NCBI GenBank assembly: GCA_018401055.1
Contig: JAGYLB010000087.1
Location: 62,001-126,000, forward strand
Length of the DNA: 64,000 nucleotides
Direction of reading: 5' to 3'
DNA from: Roseicyclus sp.
Lineage (GTDB): Bacteria > Pseudomonadota > Alphaproteobacteria > Rhodobacterales > Rhodobacteraceae
The notes below the pieces were generated by a model. That model was not told where the DNA came from, ran no database searches, and was given only the letters and a program-made list of their open reading frames with translations. Every line of letters begins with the position of its first letter. The stretch's first letter is position 1. The translations under genes and the position numbers were made by a program. This document shows positions 57,138 to 64,000 of the stretch, one piece after another.

Positions 57138-58168
57138 ATGACCACTACCCTCAAGACGCTCTTGCTGAGCGGCGCCGCCGCCGTTGCCTTCACCGGCATG
57201 GCACAGGCGCAGGCCACCGGCGACATCACCGCCTGTCTGATCACCAAGACCGACACCAACCCCTTCTTCGTGAAGATGCGCGAAGGTGCGACCGAAGCGG
57301 CCGAAGCCGCAGGGATCACGCTGCAGACCTATGCCGGCACCATCGACGGCGACGTCGAAAGCCAGGTCGCCGCCGTCGAAACCTGCATCGCGGCGGGTGC
57401 CTCGGGCATCTTGATCACGCCGTCCGACAGCCGGGCGCTGGAACCCGTCATCACCCAGGCGCGCGAGGCTGGCCTTCTGGTCATCGCGCTCGATACGCCC
57501 TTCGAGCCGACCGACACCGCCGACGCGACCTTTGCCACCGACAATTTCGAGGCTGGCCGCCTGATCGGCGCATGGGCCGCAGCGACCTTGGGCGATGCTG
57601 CCGCCGATGCGCGCATCGCAACGCTCGACCTGAACCCGTCGCAGGTGTCGGTCGATTACCTGCGCAACCAGGGCTTCATGACCGGTTTCGGCATCGAAGT
57701 GAACGATCCCACCCGCATCGGTGACGAGGATGACGCCCGCATCGTCGGCAGCGATGTCACCAACGGCAACGAGGAAGGCGGCCGGACCGCGATGGAGAAC
57801 CTTCTCCAGATCGATAACGGCATCAACGTCGTCTACACGATCAACGAACCCGCCGCCGCGGGCGCCTACGAGGCGCTCAATGCCTTCGGTCTGGCCGAAC
57901 AGGCGCTGATCGTGTCGGTCGATGGCGGCTGCCCGGTGTGCAGGACGTGGCCGACGGCGTCATCGGCGCGACCTCGATGCAATTTCCGCTGAGCATGGCG
58001 GCGCTGGGGATCGAGGCGATCGTCAGCTACGCGGCCGATGGCACCATGCCCGCCAATACCGAAGGCCTCGATTTCTTCAACACCGGCGTGATGCTTGTCA
58101 CCGATGCGCCAGTCGATGGGATCTCTTCGATCACCTCGGCCGAGGCGCTGGAGCTGTGCTGGGGCTGA
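57138..58168 (+). CDS. frcB: Sugar ABC transporter periplasmic binding protein, FrcB-like (frame break near 57935)
   Basis: About 343 residues; GGGAGG ribosome site. Signal ends GMAQAQA. Mature protein [20 protein letters not shown] is a type I periplasmic binding protein; later [34 protein letters not shown] and [17 protein letters not shown]. The pattern fits the fructose/ribose-type FrcB group of alphaproteobacteria. Symbol given by operon type; ligand not proved. Confidence 0.87.
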
Positions 58169-58184
58169 CCCCGGCCTGAGACCC

Positions 58185-58212
58185 GGGCGGCGCGTCCCCG
58201 ACGGCGCCGCCC
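58185..58212 (+). other. Stem-loop between frcB-like and frcC-like genes
   Basis: GGGCGGCGC / GCGCCGCCC, nine perfect pairs and a ten-base loop, 17 bp after the binding-protein stop. Same placement as in the other ABC operons. Confidence 0.55.
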
Positions 58213-58287
58213 GACCATCTTCCCGCACCCTGATCCCATGGCCGGTGCATTCCGCCTTGCCGCCCGCGGCAGGCCCGTGGCACGCTC

Positions 58288-59386
58288 ATGGACGCGGAGG
58301 TCGACATGGCAAATACCCCAGACCCCGGCGAGGATTTCGAGCGCCGCCTGAACGACAGCACCGGGACGGTGGCGGAGTTCGAGTACGCCCCACGCGGCTT
58401 CATCGGTACGGTGCAGCACGTCCTGCACGCCAACCCGACCTATGTGCCTGTCATCGTGCTGGTCGCCTCCATCGCGGTCTTTGGCGCCATCGCGGGCGAG
58501 CGGTTCTTTTCGCCCTTCAACCTGACGCTGATCATGCAGCAGGTGTCGATCATCGGCATTCTGGCCGCGGCGCAGAGCCCTGATCATCATCACCGCGGGG
58601 ATCGACCTGTCGGTCGCGGCCATCATGGTGCTGATCAGCGTGATCACCGGCAAGCTGTCGGTGGAACTGGGCGTGCCCACGCCGATCGCCGCTGCTGGTC
58701 GGCTTCGTGCGTGGGATACGGCGGCAGGCTATCATGAACGGCTGGCTGGTCACGCGGGTGAAGCTGCCGCCCTTCATCGTGACGCTTGGCACCTGGAACA
58801 TCTTCTTCGCGCTGAACCTGTGGCTGTCGGGCGCGCAATCGATCCGGAGCGCGGATATCGACGCCAACGCGCCGCTGCTGAAATTCTTCGGCAACACGAT
58901 CGAGATCGGCGCGGCGCGGCTGACCTATGGCACGGTCTTGATGGTCCTTGTGTTCATGGCGCTTTGGTATGTGCTGAACAAGACCGCATGGGGCCGCCAC
59001 GTCTACATGATCGGCGACGACAAGGAGGCGGCGGAACTGGCCGGCATCCGCACCGACCGCACGCTGCGTCAGGTCTACATGCTGGCGGGCTTCATCTGCG
59101 CGCTGGCGGCATGGGCCTCGATCGGGCGGGTCGGCTCGATCTCGCCGCAGAGCTTCTTCGAGGGCAACCTGCAATCCATCACCGCCGTGGTGATCGGGGG
59201 CATCTCGCTGTTCGGCGGGCGCGGCTCGATCATGGGGGCGCTGTTCGGCGCGCTGATCGTGGGCGTGTTCCAGTCAGGGCCTGCGGCTGCGCGGGGTCGA
59301 TGTGCTCTGGCAGGTCTTCGCCATCGGCTGGCTCATCATCACTCGCGGTCGCCATCGACCAGTGGATCAGAAAGGTGTCGGCATGA
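58288..59386 (+). CDS. frcC: Sugar ABC transporter permease, FrcC-like (frame breaks near 58580, 58705 and 59275)
   Basis: About 366 residues over the span. Hydrophilic N-terminus, TM1 TYVPVIVLVASIAVFGAIAG, then FNLTLIMQQVSIIGILAAAQ, LIIITAGIDLSVAAIMVL, LPPFIVTLGTWNIFFALNLW and VVIGGISLFGGRGSIMGALF, the RbsC/FrcC pattern. C-terminus VAIDQWIRKVSA. The three breaks each join clear homologous segments. Stop overlaps the ATPase ATG. Confidence 0.87.
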
Positions 59387-60166
59387 CCGAGCCCCTGCTC
59401 AAGGCCCGTGGCCTCGTGAAACGCTATGGCCGCGTCACCGCGCTTGACCATGCCGATTTCGACCTGATGCCCGGTGAGATCCTGGCCGTGATCGGCGACA
59501 ATGGCGCGGGGAAATCCTCGCTCATCAAGGCGATCTCGGGCGCGACCCTGCCCGATGAGGGACCAGATCACGCTGGACGGCGCACGACGGTGCGCTTCGC
59601 CTCGCCGCTGCGAGGCGCGGGATGCGGGGATCGAGACGCGTCTACCAGACGCTGGCGCTGTCGCCCGGCGCTGTCGATCACCGACAACATGTTTGTGGGC
59701 CGCGAGTTGCGCAAGCCCGGGATCATGGGGCAGCTGGTTCGGCATGCTCGACCAGAAGGCGATGGAGAAATTCGCCCGCGAAAAGCTGACGGAACTGGGC
59801 CTGATGACGATCCAGAACATCAACCAGGCGGTCGAGACGCTGTCGGGCGGCCAGCGGCAGGGCGTGGCCGTGGCGCGCGCCGCCGCCTTCGGGTCCAAGG
59901 TCATCATCCTGGATGAGCCCACGGCGGCCCTTGGCGTAAAGGAAAGCCGCAAGGTGCTGGACCTGATCCAGGATGTGCGGTCGCGCGGCACGCCCGTGGT
60001 GCTGATCAGCCACAACATGCCCCATGTGTTTGAGGTTGCCGACCGTATCCACATCCACCGTCTCGGGCGGCGGCTTTGCGTGGTCGACCCAAAGGCCATC
60101 GGCATGTCGGATGCTGTGGCGCTGATGACGGGGGCGATGACGCCGGAAGACATCGGACGGACCTGA
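59383..60166 (+). CDS. frcA: Sugar ABC transporter ATP-binding protein, single-domain FrcA type (frame breaks 59560-59745)
   Basis: About 261 residues, one ATPase domain, unlike the two-domain RbsA; this length is characteristic of FrcA. Walker A IGDNGAGKSSL, signature LSGGQRQGVAVARAA, Walker B VIILDEPTAALGV, H-loop LISHNMPHVFEVADR. Three breaks fall between Walker A and the Q-loop region. Final gene of the operon. Confidence 0.87.
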
Positions 60167-60193
60167 ACGGGCGGGCAAGCGGGGGCCGACCGT

Positions 60194-61144
60194 TCAAGCG
60201 GGCCCGGAGTCTGACGTATGGCGGCATCGTCTGCATGCTGAAGACGGAGCCGGGTCGCGCCCATCAGGTCGGACACCAGATCGACGAAGCCGATCTTGCG
60301 CCCCATGGCGAGGGTTTCGTGCCGCGCCGCCATCGCGAGCCGACGCCGGATCGGGCTGCCCGATAGCCGCCTGACGCCAAGCTCGCCGCGCAAAACCTCG
60401 TCGCGGACGGAACCGAAGGGGCCGACCGACGTGCCGAGGCCCCGACACAACAGCCCGCGCCAGACGTCGATGGATTACCTCCCGGTGCGCCAGCGCAAGC
60501 GGCAGGTTCCGCCGGGCGGCGACTTCGGTCACCGCGCGCCAACTGACGCTGGATTGGCCGTAGAATACCAAATCGGAGGCCAGCGCGTCGGCAAGGTCGA
60601 TCTCGGCCGGGCCGGGGTGGTGGTCGGGGTGACAGATGAAAACAAACTCATCCTCGAAAAAGGTCACGACTTCGATGTCGTCATAGGGGTCCAGATCATA
60701 GGCGATGACGAAATCGAGCGCGCCCCCGGCCAGTTTCTCGAGCAGGTCCCCGGACCAGCCTTCGGACAGTTGCAGCGTCGTGCCCTTGAGGGTCTGCGCC
60801 GCGGCGGCGATCACCTCGATGCCCAGCATACGCGTCACCGCGGGAACCGCCCCCACCCTCAACGAACGCGGCGCCGCAATCCCGCCGCCAAGGATGAAGC
60901 GTTCAAGCTCCGACACCCGGCCTAGGATCTCCCGCGCGTGATCGCAAAAGATGCTGCCCGCCTCTGTCGCCGAAACGCCCCGCGAATGCCGCAGCAAGAG
61001 GCGTGAGCCGACCATCTCCTCAAGGTGCTTGATCTGCAGGCTGAGCGATGTGGGGGTGACGTTCAGCCTGTCCGCAGCCCGCGTCAGGCTGCCCGCGTCG
61101 ATGACGGCCACAAGATAGGAGAGCTGTCGCAGCGACAGTTGCAT
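60194..61144 (-). CDS. LysR-family regulator (frame breaks near 60450 and 60250)
   Basis: About 316 residues from the ATG at 61144 (MQLSLRQLSYLVAVIDAGSL). HTH: LTRAADRLNVTPTSLSLQIK. Effector domain: LRVGAVPAVTRMLGIEVIAA, LAGGALDFVIAYDL and ICHPDHH. After the break near 60450 it continues LGTSVGPFGSVRDEVL and LAMAARHETLAMGRKIGFVD. The 3' end is approximate. Divergent from the flavoprotein gene, its likely target. Confidence 0.85.
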   Translation of the reverse strand: MQLSLRQLSYLVAVIDAGSLTRAADRLNVTPTSLSLQIKHLEEMVGSRLLLRHSRGVSATEAGSIFCDHAREILGRVSELERFILGGGIAAPRSLRVGAVPAVTRMLGIEVIAAAAQTLKGTTLQLSEGWSGDLLEKLAGGALDFVIAYDLDPYDDIEVVTFFEDEFVFICHPDHHPGPAEIDLADALASDLVFYGQSSVSWRAVTEVAARRNLPLALAHREVIHRRLARAVVSGPRHVGRPLRFRPRRGFARRAWRQAAIGQPDPASARDGGAARNPRHGAQDRLRRSGVRPDGRDPAPSSACRRCRHTSDSGPA

Positions 61145-61508
61145 CACGCAAGTCCCCCCGAGGGCAGCCAAAAGGCCGCCCACCCTTAGGTTTTTCTTAA
61201 AGCAGCCATTGGAAATACGCAATGGACAAGAAAGCTGGCCCCCCAATAGCCTCAGGACAGGCGGCAGTGCCGCCAAGGAGAGGAAGCCAGCGAACAACCA
61301 GTCGCCCGCGCCCCGGATGGGTAGGAGAAACATCCGCCGCGGGTCTGCAGTGTCCATCACCGTGTACTCGCACATCAGCATCTCCCCTCACGAGGCCCCG
61401 GCCCCGTGCCGGGAAAGGCATGCCTGCGCTCTGCACGGTCGGGGACGATCCTGCGCAATCGGGGACGGCAAAGGCGGTGACGCGGATGCCAGAATGTGGA
61501 GTATGACC
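61145..61508. promoter_or_regulatory. Divergent LysR/flavoprotein intergenic region
   Basis: A 364-bp gap with no supported gene. An AT-richer stretch CTTAGGTTTTTCTTAAAG near 61184-61203 is an imperfect repeat that fits the T-N11-A style of LysR sites; it lies about 40 bp from the LysR start. Nothing else distinct is seen. Confidence 0.35.
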
Positions 61509-63594
61509 ATGACACTTGAGAAAAAGATCAAACCCGGCTTGCCGGATGCAGGCCCGGACGAGGGCGGCCCTGAGCCGCCGCGACTTCTTCACCACGCCTA
61601 TGACGCGGCCGGTGTGGGGCAGCGCTGGTCGCTGGGGGCGGCACCGAAGCGGCGGCATCGCCCATCGCGTCCAGCTCGATGGAATGGGACTATGAGGTCG
61701 ACGTGGTCATCGCGGGCGGCGGCTGCGCAGGCATCACCGCGGCGATCCGGGCGCGTGACGCAGGCGCGTCAGTGCTGGTCGTGGACCAGAACTTCGACCT
61801 TGGCGGGCGTATGCTGCATTCGGGCTCGTTCCTGTCGCTGGGCGGCGGTGACGCGATCCAGCTGCGCGACATGGCCGGGGAATCGGATGCCGAGGGTTTC
61901 ATCACCGTCCCCCCGGTCGAGGACCCCGAGGAACTGGATGACAGCGTCGACCTGCTGTTCACCGATGTGACCGACTGGTCGATCGTCGATCGCAAGGCGC
62001 AAAGCCCCTACCGCTACAACGACCGCGAATTGATGCGGGCCTGGGCCGAGAATTGCCCGGCGACCCGCGAATTCCTGATGGCGAACTATGTCCGCTTCAC
62101 GCGGATCAACGGCACCCATGGCGGTGGCGGCCTGAGCCGGGCGCGCGCGCCTCTACTGCTTGATGCTGGGCGACCGCACCGACATGCGGGCAGGCATGAT
62201 CACGGCCGAGGATGCGGGTGTCGCAGACCCCGAGCGCACCAGCGCAATGGCGCCCGTGCAGATGGAAGACGCCAGCACCTTCGTCGGCCCCGGCGCGGTG
62301 CGCAATGGTGTGGCGCTGTCGCGGCCACTGGAATTCTCGGCCCGCGAAAAGGGCGTGCATTTCATGCTCAACCGGCGCTTCACCGACCTGATCCGCGAAC
62401 AACCCTTCGAAGGGCGCATCCTGGGGCTGCGGGCCAGCTATTCGCCCCGCATCCACCCCGAAAGCGGGCAGCGGCTGGAAAGCTTCTGGCAAAACGGCAA
62501 TGTCGACGAGCGGCGCGAGACCATCACGATCCGGGCGCGCAAGGCGGTGATCCTCGCCTTCGGGCGGGCATGCAGGCAACCCCGAGGTGCGCGCCATGTT
62601 CTACCCCGCCATGCGCGAACCGGCGTTTCCGACATCGGGCATGGCCCTGCAGGGGCCGGGCGGTCAGGATGCCAGCGCGCTGATCGCGGGCCTTCGCGTC
62701 GGGGCGAACCTGTCGGGGATGCAGCAAAACCTGTCCTATCCGACCACCTTCCACATCTCGACCCGGCTGGGCACGCGCGACGCCTATACCGACATGATGC
62801 CGGGCCATCCCACCTTTGCCTTCCGGGGCTCGGCGGGGCTTGCGGTCGGCAACGTGGGCTTTGAGGAGTTCATCGCCGTCAACCAGGTCGGCAAGCGCTT
62901 CTTCAACGAGGTGCGCCTGCCCAAGCGCCCAGGGGCGAACCGCTATCCGGGTGACGGCGGTGCACCCAACCGCGGTGTGGCGCATGTGCCGAACGACTGG
63001 CGCAATTGCCGCAGCGAATGGGTCCGCGAGATGTACAACTACGATCACGGTCTCGACGCGGCGCTTGCGATGAACGAGGGATCGACGGCACCGGATTATC
63101 ACTCGGGTCCGATCTGGGCGATCTTCGACGCCGACGCCATCGAGCGCACGGGATGGGAGCTCCGCTTCCCTTATGTGAACGAGAACAACGGCTACTACTT
63201 CCAGGGCGACACGATCGAAAGCCTTTCGCGGCAGATCTACGCGAACCACCCGTTCCAGCGGGTGCCGCTGCGGTATCTGTCGCAAACGGTCGAGACCTGG
63301 AACGGCTATGTCGCCGATGGCGTCGATCCCGAGTTCGAGCGCGAGGTGGATGCGCCGATGTATGCCATCTCTCGCCCGCCGTTCTACGCCTTGTCGATCA
63401 TGGTCGTCTGGCACGACAGCTATGGCGGGTTGCGCGTGAACGGCCGCCAGCAGGTGATCGACATGCGCGGCCAGCCGATCCCGGGGCTCTATGCCGGGGG
63501 TGAGGCGGTGGGCGGCTTCAACAAGCACGGGTTGGGCAAGGGCCATGTGCACGGGTTCATCGCCGGAACCCATGCCGCGGCCGAGCTTGGCTGA
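61509..63594 (+). CDS. Tat-exported FAD-dependent oxidoreductase, fumarate reductase/ketosteroid dehydrogenase type (frame breaks near 61560, 61660, 62150 and 62570)
   Basis: About 695 residues. The ATG at 61509 has GGAG seven bases before it. A twin-arginine signal LSRRDFFTT is read near 61569-61596. FAD-binding VVIAGGGCAGITAAIRARDAG and SVLVVDQNFDLGGR follow; the FAD-closing motif near the end is IPGLYAGGEAVGGFNKHGLG and HVHGFIAGTHAA. The middle has VNQVGKRFFNEV, as in soluble fumarate-reductase-like flavoproteins. No heme motif is present. Substrate unknown; the LysR neighbour suggests it is induced. Confidence 0.85.
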
Positions 63595-63610
63595 GCAGAC
63601 CGCAAGAAGA

Positions 63611-63636
63611 CACGGGCGGCGGTCATGCCGCCCGTG
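63611..63636 (+). other. Stem-loop after the flavoprotein gene
   Basis: CACGGGCGGC / GCCGCCCGTG, ten perfect pairs with a six-base loop, in the 74-bp gap before the next gene. No U-run; a processing or attenuation hairpin is likely. Confidence 0.5.
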
Positions 63637-63668
63637 ACTTGACCCGGAACGCGAGCAATGGATCAGAC

Positions 63669-64000
63669 ATGACCGACATGAACCTTGAGACGACGGAGCT
63701 TGAAATCGGGGTGAAACCCGCACGCCCCGAGGCTGGTGCGCCAATGCAGATCGAGGTCGTCCCACAAGGGGATCTGCTGGGGCAGACCGAAGGGCTGGTG
63801 GCCGTTCTGCAAGACGCCGACGCACAGCATCTGGCGACTGCCCCTATGGAGATCGACCCCAACGGGGGAACCCCGCGCGCCCTTTTGCGGGTGAGCGCGC
63901 CGAATTGCGTCGGCGATTGCCGCTGGACCCTGCGCGCGACCCGCGAGGGCGAAACGCTGGCGCAGGCCGAGGTGACCTTTGAGGTCGCCGCCCAAGTGAT
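63669..64000 (+). CDS. Unrecognised protein, 3' end beyond window
   Basis: Open from the ATG at 63669 to the window end (110 residues seen). Starts MTDMNLETTELEIGVKPARP, with alternating hydrophobic residues suggesting a beta-sandwich. It contains a CVGDC pair (SAPNCVGDCRWTLRATREG). There is no signal peptide. It follows the flavoprotein in the same direction and may be its operon partner. I do not recognise the family. Confidence 0.6.
   Translation, partial: MTDMNLETTELEIGVKPARPEAGAPMQIEVVPQGDLLGQTEGLVAVLQDADAQHLATAPMEIDPNGGTPRALLRVSAPNCVGDCRWTLRATREGETLAQAEVTFEVAAQV

Overview
The window is GC-rich DNA from an alphaproteobacterium, most probably a Rhodobacteraceae (Roseobacter-like) strain. 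The evidence is the codon bias, the dense ATGA/TGATG-coupled operons, the abundance of ABC uptake systems, and a formate dehydrogenase accessory cluster (DUF3305/DUF3306/DUF6352/DUF6505) typical of that group. I see no rRNA, tRNA, CRISPR array or convincing insertion sequence. About forty single-base frame breaks are spread over most operons, and several come as compensating pairs inside motifs that cannot be lost. I read these as sequencing or assembly indels, so genes are annotated over their full span with the breaks noted.

Layout. (1) 1-9107, minus strand: a membrane-anchored, Cys-type formate dehydrogenase (gamma, beta, alpha, a small Tat protein, a TorD-like chaperone), preceded by an accessory operon (biotin/lipoate-ligase-like, DUF6505, DUF6352, DUF3305, DUF3306). 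A large polyferredoxin (9199-11149) is transcribed divergently. (2) 11200-17051, minus: tungstate transporter tupBCA followed by a shortened MoeA-like gene, a MoeA fused to a cytosolic periplasmic-binding-type domain, and a DUF2478 gene; a divergent regulator (17138-18054) couples an excisionase-like HTH to the same type of binding domain. (3) 18376-24101, plus: PhnD-like binding protein, histidine kinase, NtrC-type regulator without GAFTGA, then a SoxC/SorA-like molybdenum sulfite dehydrogenase with a c-type cytochrome. Two perfect palindromes 31 bp apart lie between regulator and oxidoreductase. (4) 24459-26183: DUF418 membrane protein and its TetR repressor.

(5) 26582-33822: FCD-GntR regulator and a divergent Dpp-type ABC operon ending in an Asp/Glu/hydantoin racemase. 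(6) 33852-36876, minus: modE-like, modA, modB, modC with a palindromic Mo-box in front of modA. (7) 36948-48090: a bidirectional carbohydrate cluster (sugar ABC transporter, Tm-1-like protein and class II aldolase on minus; GntR, metallo-beta-lactamase hydrolase, HAD phosphatase, second aldolase and FGGY kinase on plus). (8) 48100-55735: a second Dpp-type transporter with a two-domain ATPase, a divergent XRE-like regulator and an amidase. (9) 55764-60166: ROK repressor and divergent FrcBCA-type sugar transporter. (10) 60194-64000: LysR regulator, a divergent Tat-exported flavoprotein and an unrecognised partial gene.

Regions 1, 2, 3 and 6 form a coherent theme: uptake of tungstate and molybdate, cofactor maturation, and two periplasmic molybdopterin enzymes feeding electrons from formate and sulfite into the respiratory chain. 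The tungstate transporter beside the formate dehydrogenase suggests, but does not prove, that the enzyme uses tungsten.
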